Positions 8,599 through 16,547 of a stretch of 42,291 nt of DNA are shown here, one piece after another (the first letter of the stretch is position 1; every line of letters starts with the position of its first letter). This stretch comes from an uncultured Thomasclavelia sp. (GTDB taxonomy: Bacteria; Bacillota_I; Bacilli_A; Erysipelotrichales; Coprobacillaceae). The notes under the pieces are model-generated. The model ran no database searches and had not been told where the DNA came from. It saw only the letters and a list, made by a program, of their open reading frames with translations. A program made the position numbers and the translations under genes. The stretch is from contig CAJUOR010000008.1 of the NCBI GenBank assembly GCA_910588165.1, forward strand, positions 1-42,291, written 5' to 3'.

Positions 8599-8636
8599 AT
8601 ACTTAGTCTTGATTTTTTGAAATATTTTAAGAAAAT

Positions 8637-8666
8637 ATGACGTTTTTGAAAAATCTATGATATAGT
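8637..8666 (+). promoter_or_regulatory. extended -10 promoter of the AI-2E family gene
   Basis: Plus strand ATGACG (8637-8642), 18-nt spacer, TATAGT (8661-8666) preceded by TGA, giving a TGn extended -10. Divergent from the suf promoter. Confidence 0.5.
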
Positions 8667-8690
8667 AAGAGATGCAAAGGAGGAATGCAC

Positions 8691-9761
8691 ATGGACATCT
8701 TCAAAAAATTGCTTCACTGGTTTGACACAAGGAAAAATTTCATTGTTATCTTAAATATCATCATGCTGCTTCTTTGCTGCTATTTATTGTATGAAACATC
8801 TTCATTATGGCAAAATTTATGCCATTTATTCATTATAGTTATAAAACCGTTTTTTATCGCCTTTGTCATCGCCTATGTGTTTGAACCATTTGTGGAAAGC
8901 TTAACTCGTTTTAAAGTCAAAAGACATATCGCCATCGCTCTAGTTATCCTATTGCTTTTAATCATCGCCGGTATTTTTGTCGGCTCATTAGTACCTTTGC
9001 TTTATGATAAGATTTCCGATATCGTCGGACCGTTATATGACGGATTAGCCAAACTTCAAAAAATCCTACTAGAGCATTTCAACATTGATATTACAAATAT
9101 TGTGACCAAAGCCACAAAAATCATGCAAGATTGGATTGTAAATTTATCGTTCATGGATACAACGATAAGTATTATCACTTCAACCCTCAATAAAATCGGA
9201 GCTTATACAATCAATCTAATCCTAGCTATTTATTTCTTAGCTGACTATCCTCGAATCCATCAAACCATCAAGCGCCTCGCCTATAAAATCAACACCGATT
9301 TCGGTTACTGCTTAAAACAAATTGATATCCATTTAGCCGCCTATATTAAAGCTTTTCTTATTTTAATGATGATTCAAACCGCTATTTACAGCTGTATTTA
9401 TTTAATCATCGGACATAATAGCTGGTTATTATTAGGTTTATTATCGGGTGTTGCGTGTATTTTCCCTTATATAGGTCCCATGGCTGTCAACGCTTTAGGT
9501 ATTATTACCGCTTTGGGTATGCCTACAACAAGAATTATATTATTACTGGTGGCTATCTTTATTCAATCCAATGTTGACTCCTATATCATTACACCTAAAG
9601 TTTATTCCTCTCGCATTCAAATTGAACCGATCTTTGTTATATTTGCCCTATTAAGCTCATCAACCATTTTCGGTCCATGGGGAATTGTTGTCGCTATGCC
9701 ACTATTAGTTATTTTCAAAATTATTTTTCAAACATTAAAAGAGTTGCACAGTAAAAATTAA
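8691..9761 (+). CDS. AI-2E family (PerM/UPF0118) membrane permease
   Basis: 356 residues; starts at the ATG at 8691, 7 nt after AAGGAGG, rather than the ATG at 8685, which is one base from it. Two hydrophobic hairpins near the N-terminus (about 20-40 and 55-90), a helical soluble middle (about 110-150) and a C-terminal set of membrane segments. The family signature runs from GLLSGVACIFPYIGPM to FIQSNVDSYIITPKV and STIFGPWGIVVAMPLLVIF. Members are pore-like exporters; substrates differ (autoinducer, Na+/H+ and unknown), so none is assigned. A paralogue lies at 35129-36220. Monocistronic, with its own promoter and a terminator after it. Confidence 0.88.
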   Translation: MDIFKKLLHWFDTRKNFIVILNIIMLLLCCYLLYETSSLWQNLCHLFIIVIKPFFIAFVIAYVFEPFVESLTRFKVKRHIAIALVILLLLIIAGIFVGSLVPLLYDKISDIVGPLYDGLAKLQKILLEHFNIDITNIVTKATKIMQDWIVNLSFMDTTISIITSTLNKIGAYTINLILAIYFLADYPRIHQTIKRLAYKINTDFGYCLKQIDIHLAAYIKAFLILMMIQTAIYSCIYLIIGHNSWLLLGLLSGVACIFPYIGPMAVNALGIITALGMPTTRIILLLVAIFIQSNVDSYIITPKVYSSRIQIEPIFVIFALLSSSTIFGPWGIVVAMPLLVIFKIIFQTLKELHSKN

Positions 9762-9790
9762 AATCATATTTCAGATTTCTATGTAAGGAA

Positions 9791-9816
9791 GGCATACAGC
9801 TTGTATGCCTCTTTAT
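9791..9816. terminator. hairpin terminator between the convergent permease and YjcZ-like genes
   Basis: GGCATAC-AGCTT-GTATGCC (9791-9809), a perfect 7-bp stem, then TCTTTATTT on the plus strand. The minus-strand tail (TTCCTTAC) is poor, so it mainly serves the permease gene. Confidence 0.65.
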
Positions 9817-9821
9817 TTACG

Positions 9822-9896
9822 TTACATTAAACCGCAAATAATGACTAAAAGAATAAATAAGACTAAAATCAAAGCAAACGATTTATCTTTTACCAT
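9822..9896 (-). CDS. YjcZ/SscA-like micro-protein, 24 residues
   Basis: A 24-residue reading frame with a strong ribosome site (GGAGGGG, 6 nt before ATG). The product starts MVKDKSFALILVLFILLVII and is one short hydrophobic helix. This FALILVLFILL core is the hallmark of the YjcZ family of small sporulation proteins, which includes the spore coat assembly factor SscA of B. subtilis. It lies 12 nt downstream of a second, similar micro-gene on the same strand. The sequence shows the motif, ribosome site and pairing; function in spore coat assembly is inferred from the family. Confidence 0.72.
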   Translation of the reverse strand: MVKDKSFALILVLFILLVIICGLM

Positions 9897-9908
9897 AGTT
9901 AACCCCTC

Positions 9909-10019
9909 CTATCGTCCTTGAAATGCAAGAATAATCAGCAAGATAAAAAGAACAAAGACAAACGCTTGGATACCACGACCTGAATCGCAAGGCTGTGGGC
10001 ATGCACATTCATTTTGCAT
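9909..10019 (-). CDS. YjcZ-like micro-protein with Cys-rich N-terminus, 36 residues
   Basis: A 36-residue frame with GAGGTG 7 nt before its ATG. A short polar head contains three cysteines (NECACPQPCDSG), followed by a hydrophobic helix AFVFVLFILLIILAF that matches the YjcZ-family core. It precedes the 24-residue micro-gene and the two are likely co-transcribed. A sigma-K-like -10 (CATAAAATA) lies 29 nt upstream of the start. YjcZ proteins are made in the mother cell or found in spores. The cysteine head is not something I associate with the family and could allow cross-linking in the coat, which is speculation. Confidence 0.72.
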   Translation of the reverse strand: MQNECACPQPCDSGRGIQAFVFVLFILLIILAFQGR

Positions 10020-10047
10020 ATTTTTCACCTCACTTCCATTGATAATC

Positions 10048-10073
10048 TATTTTATGGGAAAATTTCATGTTGT
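10048..10073 (-). promoter_or_regulatory. candidate sigma-K-like promoter of the YjcZ-like pair
   Basis: Minus strand CATAAAATA (10048-10056) fits the sigma-K -10 consensus CATAnnnTA exactly, with an AC (10072-10073) 15 nt upstream, near the -35 AC spacing. No convincing sigma-A promoter was seen in this gap on this strand. Short consensus, so chance is possible. Confidence 0.35.
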
Positions 10074-10094
10074 TCTGTGTTTTTGCCTAAATGA

Positions 10095-10123
10095 TTGAAA
10101 ATTTTCTCAAATAAGTTTATAAT
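10095..10123 (+). promoter_or_regulatory. prsA: strong sigma-A promoter of prsA
   Basis: TTGAAA (10095-10100), 17-nt spacer, perfect TATAAT (10118-10123); 29 nt before the prsA start. Confidence 0.8.
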
Positions 10124-10152
10124 AAATATGTTTATAAAAAAGGAGGAACCTT

Positions 10153-11103
10153 ATGAACATAAAATCAAAGATGGCGACGCTATTAGCCTGTGCTTTAATG
10201 CTTGGGGCGTGTGCTTCAAATACATCAAGTGATAATACACTTGCAAGCGTCGACAATGACAAAAAAATCATTGCATCTGATGTCTACAATGATTTAATGA
10301 AGTCAAGCTCCGGTAAAACCGCTATTTACCAATACATCATTAAAGAAATCGTGATTAACAATCACCCTGCAACAGATGCCATGGCAACAGAAGCTGATTT
10401 AGCTATCGAACAAATTCAAAATCAATATACCTCATATTATGGTGCTCAAGCAGATGTTTACTTAAGCAACGCATTGTCACAATCCGGTTTTAAAAGCCTT
10501 GATGACTATCGTGAAACCATGATTTATTCATTTCAGCTTGAAGAATTTTTAAATGCCTATATCGAAAATCACTTTGATGAAGTATTTGAAGATTATTACA
10601 AGACAAAGACACCTCGTTATGTCAGCCATATCTTAGTCAAAATGGAAGATCCTGACAAACCGACCGAAGAAGAACAGAAAAGATTAAATGAAGTTCAAAA
10701 ATTGATTGATGACGGAGTCGATTTTGCTCAAATCGCCAAAGATTATTCTGATGACGGTTCAGCAAACACGGGGGGGCAATTAGGTATTTGTGATAAAGAT
10801 ACAAGCTTTGTCACTTCATTTAAAGAAGTTGCTTTAAAATTAAAAGAAGGCGAAATCAGTAAAGCCACTAAATCCGAATACGGCTACCACTTCATCACCG
10901 TAACTTCAACCAATAAAGAAGAGATGAAAAAAGATCCTCAAGTTACCGATGAATTACTGACTTCTTACGATGACTATATGCTCTACGTAGCTTTACAAAA
11001 CTATGAATTGACTTTTGAAAATCCTGATATTGAAAAAATCTTTACAACAGAATTAGAGAAAAGTCTAGCTAGCCGTGAAGCTAGTAGAAAGGAGGCTAAA
11101 TAA
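10153..11103 (+). CDS. prsA: foldase lipoprotein PrsA (parvulin peptidyl-prolyl isomerase)
   Basis: Membrane-anchored folding factor for exported proteins on the outer face of the cytoplasmic membrane. 316 residues. Lipoprotein signal with lipobox LGAC (Cys about residue 21), a helical SurA/PrsA N-domain, then a parvulin domain from RYVSHILVKMED (about 156) through DYSDDGSANTGGQLG to SEYGYHFITV (about 250). The isomerase's characteristic HILV and GYHFI motifs are present, so it is probably active. ATG is preceded by AAGGAGG. It is followed one base later by a second PrsA-like gene and then HIT. prsA, hit and yhaM are also neighbours in B. subtilis. Confidence 0.93.
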   Translation: MNIKSKMATLLACALMLGACASNTSSDNTLASVDNDKKIIASDVYNDLMKSSSGKTAIYQYIIKEIVINNHPATDAMATEADLAIEQIQNQYTSYYGAQADVYLSNALSQSGFKSLDDYRETMIYSFQLEEFLNAYIENHFDEVFEDYYKTKTPRYVSHILVKMEDPDKPTEEEQKRLNEVQKLIDDGVDFAQIAKDYSDDGSANTGGQLGICDKDTSFVTSFKEVALKLKEGEISKATKSEYGYHFITVTSTNKEEMKKDPQVTDELLTSYDDYMLYVALQNYELTFENPDIEKIFTTELEKSLASREASRKEAK

Positions 11104-11104
11104 T

Positions 11105-12001
11105 ATGAAGAAGCAAATCCTTTCAATCGCCTGCCTAGGACTACTAGCCGGTTGTACTAATACAGACAGTGCATACAGCACTCGGATTGAAAATGCCGAC
11201 AAAGTTGCAGTCAGCGGATCAAATATCAGCATTACCAATCAAGATATTTATGAAACCTTGATGGACTCCTATGGGGCAAACTATGTCCTCAATAAAGCAA
11301 TGCAGTTCATTGCTCAAGATTATGAAGTCGATGAAGAAGCATTAAAAAAAGAAGTAGAAACAACAATCAATTCCTACAAGACTTTCTACGGTGAAGATTT
11401 AGATAAATATGCCAAAGAAAATTTAGGATATGAATCATTTGAACAGTATCAACAAGAAATTTTAGTGCCTAGCCTTCGTCAACAACAAATGTTAAGAAGC
11501 TATGCCGATAAAAATTTCGATACACTATCAGCTCAATACCATTTCAAAAAATTACGTATGATTGTAGTGGAATCTGAATCAGAAGCAATTTCTTTGATTT
11601 CAAAATTAAGCAATGAAGAAATAACTTTTGAAAAAGCCTTTGAAGAACATACCGCCAACGGTTTAAATTCTTCCAATACTAAAGGTGAATTAGGCATCGT
11701 TTCAGATTTATCTAAAACATCATCTGTCGATCAAGCTATACTTACTGTTTTACCTCAGTTCAAAGTGAATGGCATTTACAGTGTCCCTATTAGTTTAGCT
11801 AGTGGAAAAGGCTATGCGGTAATAGATATTATGGAATCCGATGTCGCTAAAATGCAGTCGGAAGTTGCAACGATTTTGCGTGAATCAAATGATGTGATGG
11901 CAGAAGCGGAAATTTATTTCCTTAAAGAACATGGTCTGAAAATTTTTGATCCTGCCCTTGAAGCCAACATCAAAGCACTTAATCCCGACTATATTCAATA
12001 A
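11105..12001 (+). CDS. second PrsA-like lipoprotein with degenerate parvulin domain
   Basis: 298 residues from the ATG at 11105, 9 nt after AAAGGAGG. A short signal peptide ends in lipobox LLAGC (Cys about residue 16). The N-terminal helical domain (roughly 35-140) parallels PrsA, including NQDIYETLMDSYG versus DVYNDLMKSSSG in the upstream gene. The middle (about 150-250) aligns in position with a parvulin domain: KLRMIVVES in place of HILV, then TKGELGIVSDL in place of the GGxLG segment, and GKGYAVIDI in place of GYHFI. The active-site histidines are gone, so a chaperone without isomerase activity is likely. Probably a tandem duplicate of prsA that diverged, co-transcribed with it. Confidence 0.8.
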   Translation: MKKQILSIACLGLLAGCTNTDSAYSTRIENADKVAVSGSNISITNQDIYETLMDSYGANYVLNKAMQFIAQDYEVDEEALKKEVETTINSYKTFYGEDLDKYAKENLGYESFEQYQQEILVPSLRQQQMLRSYADKNFDTLSAQYHFKKLRMIVVESESEAISLISKLSNEEITFEKAFEEHTANGLNSSNTKGELGIVSDLSKTSSVDQAILTVLPQFKVNGIYSVPISLASGKGYAVIDIMESDVAKMQSEVATILRESNDVMAEAEIYFLKEHGLKIFDPALEANIKALNPDYIQ

Positions 12002-12016
12002 AAGGAAGTGAAAATA

Positions 12017-12427
12017 ATGGATTCTTGTATTTTCTGTAAAATCGCACATAAAGAAATTCCCGGTACTTATGTTTACGAAGACGATTTATGTGTTGCTTTT
12101 CTTGATTTATCACAAGTAACTAAAGGTCATACATTAGTTGTACCCAAAGCGCATATCAAAAACATTTTAGAAGCAGATAGTGAAATTGCCGGACACCTCT
12201 TTAAAGTAGCTACCCAATTATCTAAACAAATTGTCGCAAATCTAGGGGCTATAGGTTGTAATATCTTATCTAATGCCAATGAAGTTGCCGGTCAAACGGT
12301 GATGCACTTCCATATTCATATTATCCCTAGATACAGTGAAAAGGATGGATTCCAAACAACATTTGAAAACAATGAGGGTGAATTTGATTTAAACGAAATT
12401 CAAAGTTTAATCTGTAGCCAACATTGA
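12017..12427 (+). CDS. hit: HIT family protein (nucleotide hydrolase/transferase)
   Basis: 136 residues from the ATG at 12017; GTG at 12008 is possible but overlaps the AAAGGAAG site. N-terminal CIFCKIAHKEIP is typical of Hit/PKCI-type proteins and its cysteines may bind zinc. The catalytic histidine triad is in HFHIHIIPRY (about residues 97-106). These enzymes cleave nucleoside phosphoramidates or dinucleotides in the cytoplasm; the natural substrate is not known from sequence. Third gene of the prsA transcript, followed by a terminator. Confidence 0.93.
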   Translation: MDSCIFCKIAHKEIPGTYVYEDDLCVAFLDLSQVTKGHTLVVPKAHIKNILEADSEIAGHLFKVATQLSKQIVANLGAIGCNILSNANEVAGQTVMHFHIHIIPRYSEKDGFQTTFENNEGEFDLNEIQSLICSQH

Positions 12428-12440
12428 TATTGTTTTATTC

Positions 12441-12475
12441 AAGGATTGACCAAATGCGGTCTTTCCTTTTTTTAT
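12441..12475 (+). terminator. terminator of the prsA-hit operon
   Basis: AAGGATTGACC, loop AAATGC, GGTCTTTCCTT, then T-rich tail. The stem has one internal TT/TT mismatch; tail TTTTTTTATTT is strong. Confidence 0.75.
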
Positions 12476-12541
12476 TTACTTTAAAGTGATGTCTAATTTT
12501 AAATCACTTTCTAATAATAACATATTAAAACAAGCAGCATA

Positions 12542-12566
12542 AAAGGCTAGGTTTCCCCTAGCCTTT
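12542..12566 (-). terminator. terminator of the glycolipid-yhaM operon
   Basis: Inverted repeat AAAGGCTAGG/CCTAGCCTTT (10-bp stem, 5-nt loop), 16 nt after the yhaM stop on the minus strand, followed by TTAT. It faces the prsA-hit terminator across a convergent gap. A weaker 8-bp inverted repeat AAAGTGAT/ATCACTTT lies between them (12483-12510). Confidence 0.7.
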
Positions 12567-12581
12567 CATAACATTTCTATT

Positions 12582-13532
12582 CTATCTTTTAGGTTTATAA
12601 AAACTGCGATTCTCAAGTGCGAAAACACGTTTACTGAAATGTCCTTCTTCTACATTTTCCATCACTTTGCCAAGCATATTGATACGCGCATCTAAATTGT
12701 CAATCAAATGAATAACCTCAGCTTCGGCAATTTGCGGAAGTACCGGTGAGCCATACTCGAGCTTACCATGATGAGCAAGAACTAAATGTTTAAGGATTGT
12801 TACCTTCTCTCCGTTCAAATTAAGCTCAGAGGCTTTCTTTTCAATCAATGCCGAAGCAATAGAGATATGTCCTAGAAGTTTGCCCTCAAGAGTATATTCA
12901 GGCACAACAGGACCGCTTAGCTCAATTACTTTCCCTAAATCATGAAGTAAAATACCGCTGTATAGCCAATCGGTATTTAGTTCCTGATGAAGCGTACACA
13001 CAGCTTCCGCCATTTTTAACATACTTAAAGTATGATACGCTAAACCGGAAACATATTCATGATGATTACGACTAGCCGCCGGATAAACCATGAGCTGTTC
13101 AAGATATTGTTCATATAAAGCTTTGGTAATTGTATAAATCGTTTCATCTTTAATTAGCCCTATATATCGCAATAGGTTTTCTTGCATTTCTTCAATACGA
13201 TAAGGTGCTGATTTTAAATACTTGACTTGTTCGCTTTCCTCCTTTGAGAAAATAGCAATCTTTTCAATTTTTAATTGCAGTTCATCACCATATTTAATCA
13301 CATCACCGCTTACATCGACAACACAACCCACCTGCAAAGTATCAATCTGTTCCTGACTTGCAGACCATAGCTTACTAGTCAAAACACCGGTCTTATCTTG
13401 CAACATAATGGTTAGATAAGTTGTTTTATTGTTGCCGTTTGTTTTTCCTGTCGTCACATTATTGATGAGTGCTCTTAAAGTATATGATTCTCCGGCTTTG
13501 AGTGTACTAATCATTACTTCCAAAATCTTCAT
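12582..13532 (-). CDS. yhaM: 3'-5' exoribonuclease YhaM family (OB fold + HD domain)
   Basis: 316 residues. Residues about 15-95 form an OB fold (TTYLTIMLQDKTGVLTSKLW is typical), and residues about 155-280 are an HD hydrolase domain with HHEYVSGLAYHTLSM and the metal pair in GILLHDLGKV (about 197). YhaM trims RNA, and single-stranded DNA in vitro, from the 3' end in a metal-dependent way. The ATG at 13532 overlaps the upstream gene by 26 nt and has GAAGGGA directly against it; the ATG at 13514 (MISTLKAG) also fits family length, so the start is uncertain. Last gene of the operon. Confidence 0.9.
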   Translation of the reverse strand: MKILEVMISTLKAGESYTLRALINNVTTGKTNGNNKTTYLTIMLQDKTGVLTSKLWSASQEQIDTLQVGCVVDVSGDVIKYGDELQLKIEKIAIFSKEESEQVKYLKSAPYRIEEMQENLLRYIGLIKDETIYTITKALYEQYLEQLMVYPAASRNHHEYVSGLAYHTLSMLKMAEAVCTLHQELNTDWLYSGILLHDLGKVIELSGPVVPEYTLEGKLLGHISIASALIEKKASELNLNGEKVTILKHLVLAHHGKLEYGSPVLPQIAEAEVIHLIDNLDARINMLGKVMENVEEGHFSKRVFALENRSFYKPKR

Positions 13533-15504
13533 TCCCTTCTTCCGAAACTTCCTTAATCAAGTCATATTCAAAGCCCTTGCGACTTAAATAGACAAATATT
13601 TTATTTTGTAATTCTCTGCCTGTATATTTGGTGCTGTATTTCTTCTTCGCTTTCTCTAATTCTTTATGTAAAAGCTGTCTTTCAAACTGATCGTTCAATT
13701 CAAAAGGTACATCTGCCATAGCTTCCTCAATCACATCAGGCTCATAGCCATTATAGAAAAGCTTATCCCTAACGGCGTGTTTTAAAGCTACCTTTGAACG
13801 AGTTTTGTTGTTGCGGTAAATCTTACGTACCATTTCTTGTGCTGTTTCCACATCTATGGCACGTGAGTAATTAGCCTTAACAATCTCAATAACCTCGTCA
13901 GAAATACCTTTTTCTTTTAACTTCCTAATGGATTTACGAATCCCCATGCCCATGCGACTTGTCCGTTTGACATAATCTAGGGCAAAGTTTTCATCATCAA
14001 TCAGCTTTTTATCTTCCAATAAACTAATGATAATCTCAATGTATTGAGATTCATAATCACCCGTCTTTTCGAGCTTTTCAATCATTTGTTTTTTTGTATA
14101 ATCTCTTGTCGTTAAATACTTTAAAGCTTTTTTGTATCCTTTAACCACAAATTCATAGGTTTGCATATCTTTGAACGTATCTTGTTCGATTACTTGCCCG
14201 ATTTCTAATTGATGTGCCAAAACATACTTCTCAGGTAAATGCAAAGAAATGTGATGATTATCTAACTTTAAAACAACCTCGCACATTTCATTTGGACGAG
14301 CTGAAATGTTGTCGATTTTATAGCTGTAATGTTTATGCAAAATCGCCTTTTTATAGACATCATAAATTTTCTCATAAAAGACCTCACTGCTATATTGTTT
14401 TGAATCCGCATAAGCCTGCTGCTTCATTTGAGCTAAATTGGTAGCTAATAATTGCTTAACGCACGCCACTAAACTATCTAAATCCTCAAAAAAATAGCCA
14501 TTTGACTGATTTTGAATAATGCCATCTAAATTTTTGTCGTATCTAGCTAAAACCGGCAATCCGGCAGCCATCGCTTCTATATAAGTTAAACCTTGGGTTT
14601 CTGATGTTGAAGCCGAGATAAACGCATCACAAGCGTGATAGTAATAAGGAACTACCGTACCGTCTTTTGGACCGGCGAAGTAAACTTTATCCTCAACATC
14701 TAAATCCACAGCTAATGTTTTCAATTCATCAAGTCCCGGACCACCGCCGACAACGACCAATCTGATTTCAGGTACAGCATCTTTTAAATACGGTAAAGCT
14801 GAAATCACCATATCAATACTCTTTTCAGGTGCTACTCGCCCTAAAAAGATTAAAGTGAATGCCGAACTCTCATAAGTGCCACATTCCTTTTTAACTTCTG
14901 TTAGTTGCTGTTCATTTAGATTACTAGCCTCAAAGCGTTCTAGCTCTAAGCCCGTCGGAATGACATGAATGTCATTTTCGATACCGTAAGTTTCCAAAAT
15001 TTCTTTCGTTTTAACTGAAGGCGCCACTAACTCAGTGCAGTTATCACCATAAATGCGACTAATCCAAGACACACCTTTCTTCAATAAAGGCTGCATAGGC
15101 TCAATTTTTCCGATGACAGGTGCGTAATGAACATAGTCTTCATATTGGGTATGATAGGTATAAACAACCGGTATATTTAAAAGATGGGCTACAATCTTAC
15201 CAAAAATACCAATACTGAATTCTGTCTGAACATGAATAACATCTAAATCCATCGCCTTAATTTTAGCCATCGCTTTAAGCGAAAAAAAACTAGATAAACG
15301 ATAGTCGTAAAGATTTTTTAATTCAATGCCCGATAAACGATAAACATTATCATCATCAATATATTCTGTTCCTTTTTTAATTTCTGTCGTAACCACCAAA
15401 ACATCATGTCCATGTTTAACAAGTTCATTTCTTAAAATATGACTTGATGAGGCTACGCCGTTAATATCAGGTAAATAAGTATCTGTAAAAATCCCAATCC
15501 GCAT
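13507..15504 (-). CDS. fusion: GT4 diacylglycerol glucosyltransferase (LafA-like) + RecX
   Basis: 665 residues in one uninterrupted frame. Residues 1-390 are a GT-B glycosyltransferase of family 4: MRIGIFTDTYLPDINGVASS, YTYHTQYEDYVHY, nucleotide-site LGRVAPEKS, and EX7E-type SETQGLTYIEAMAAG (about 300-315). This half resembles LafA-type 1,2-diacylglycerol 3-glucosyltransferases, which make the glycolipid anchor of lipoteichoic acid. Residues from about 400 match a whole RecX, including its small N-terminal beta part (VVLKLDNHHISLHLPEKYVL), then helical repeats with YLTTRDYTKKQMIEKL, LIDDENFALDYVKR and IRKLKEKGIS. RecX inhibits RecA. An in-frame ATG at 14286 exists at the junction but no ribosome site precedes it. 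Operon: LafB-like, flippase-like, this gene, yhaM. Confidence 0.88.
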   Translation of the reverse strand: MRIGIFTDTYLPDINGVASSSHILRNELVKHGHDVLVVTTEIKKGTEYIDDDNVYRLSGIELKNLYDYRLSSFFSLKAMAKIKAMDLDVIHVQTEFSIGIFGKIVAHLLNIPVVYTYHTQYEDYVHYAPVIGKIEPMQPLLKKGVSWISRIYGDNCTELVAPSVKTKEILETYGIENDIHVIPTGLELERFEASNLNEQQLTEVKKECGTYESSAFTLIFLGRVAPEKSIDMVISALPYLKDAVPEIRLVVVGGGPGLDELKTLAVDLDVEDKVYFAGPKDGTVVPYYYHACDAFISASTSETQGLTYIEAMAAGLPVLARYDKNLDGIIQNQSNGYFFEDLDSLVACVKQLLATNLAQMKQQAYADSKQYSSEVFYEKIYDVYKKAILHKHYSYKIDNISARPNEMCEVVLKLDNHHISLHLPEKYVLAHQLEIGQVIEQDTFKDMQTYEFVVKGYKKALKYLTTRDYTKKQMIEKLEKTGDYESQYIEIIISLLEDKKLIDDENFALDYVKRTSRMGMGIRKSIRKLKEKGISDEVIEIVKANYSRAIDVETAQEMVRKIYRNNKTRSKVALKHAVRDKLFYNGYEPDVIEEAMADVPFELNDQFERQLLHKELEKAKKKYSTKYTGRELQNKIFVYLSRKGFEYDLIKEVSEEGNEDFGSND

Positions 15505-15506
15505 AC

Positions 15507-16544
15507 CTAATCTCCTTTCTTTTGCCTTCCGTTAATCTCTTTATTAAAAGCAAATACCAATGCACCAATAATCAAAACCAGATAATAAGTCGCAAAACGC
15601 CATATCAACATACTAGAAGACGATAAAATATTCCCCATTAAATAACTGAACAATAAGGCATAAGTCCCTTCACTTCCCCCACTTGCCCCAGGCACCGGGA
15701 TAAAAGCTGTAATCATATAGACAAATGCACAAATACCGATATAATCAAAATATTGATGAAAAGGCAAATGTTGACCTAAGGCAAGCATCGTCAAAAATGG
15801 AATGCTGTATTGAACGGTCAATTTAATAAAGATGCATAATGACGATTTAATAATCGCTGCTTTATGATGCTTCATCACATATAATTCTTGGCGGAAATCA
15901 TCAAGTTTTTGATCCAATGAAATCTTGGCAATATCATAATTTTTAACTAAATGCAAATGATGCCCAATTTTTAAAACCGTTCCGGTTAAAAATGTTTGAA
16001 AAGAGCTTGAAATCGCACCAATCAAAAGCATGGTAATCACTAAGGCATTAACCGCAAAGCCAACCAAAGCTAAAGAGGCAAAGCCGGAAAATTCATTAAA
16101 AAACTGATTAAACTTAAACAACAAAATCAATAGCGTATACCCAACCATTGATATTTGGTAAATAATAAAGTACATTAAAAGAATGCCAAAGGCATTGGTC
16201 GTTGAAACACCTTGTTTTTTAAAGACATAGATTTGGGCAAACTGTCCGCCACTTGAAAAAGGCGTAATCCCACAAAAAAAGCCGCCGACCAAACCATTAA
16301 CAACACCTTGTTTTAAACTGTAATCCTTACAGTATATGTTTGCGAATATTTTCAATACTAGTCCCTCAAAAATGAACGGTATCAAGGCAATCACAATAAT
16401 AATGGCCACCCAAAAATAATTGATATGACTTAATACCTCCAAAATCGAATAGAATTCTTTACGCAGTGTAAAAAATAAAGCAATCGCCGTAAATAAGATA
16501 ATCCATAATAAATTTAATGCATATTTTTTAAATGCCTTACTCAT
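15507..16544 (-). CDS. flippase-like membrane protein (UPF0104 / MprF-type transmembrane region)
   Basis: 345 residues, about eight membrane segments. It matches the transmembrane half shared with MprF (PF03706-type): ITPFSSGGQFAQIYVFKKQG around residues 95-115 and FIPVPGASGGSEGTYALLF around 280-298 are the conserved loops. The lysyl-transferase half of MprF is absent, so it is not a lysyl-PG synthase. AAGGAGAG lies 8 nt before the ATG. It sits between two lipid glycosyltransferase genes (gaps of 2-3 nt), which suggests transport of, or a membrane scaffold for, the glycolipid they make; that link is inference. Confidence 0.82.
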   Translation of the reverse strand: MSKAFKKYALNLLWIILFTAIALFFTLRKEFYSILEVLSHINYFWVAIIIVIALIPFIFEGLVLKIFANIYCKDYSLKQGVVNGLVGGFFCGITPFSSGGQFAQIYVFKKQGVSTTNAFGILLMYFIIYQISMVGYTLLILLFKFNQFFNEFSGFASLALVGFAVNALVITMLLIGAISSSFQTFLTGTVLKIGHHLHLVKNYDIAKISLDQKLDDFRQELYVMKHHKAAIIKSSLCIFIKLTVQYSIPFLTMLALGQHLPFHQYFDYIGICAFVYMITAFIPVPGASGGSEGTYALLFSYLMGNILSSSSMLIWRFATYYLVLIIGALVFAFNKEINGRQKKGD

Positions 16545-16547
16545 AGA

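Noticed and set aside
12483..12510. Inverted repeat AAAGTGAT/ATCACTTT between convergent terminators
   Set aside because: No T-run after the stem on either strand matches a terminator, and both flanking operons already have better ones; likely incidental in AT-rich DNA.
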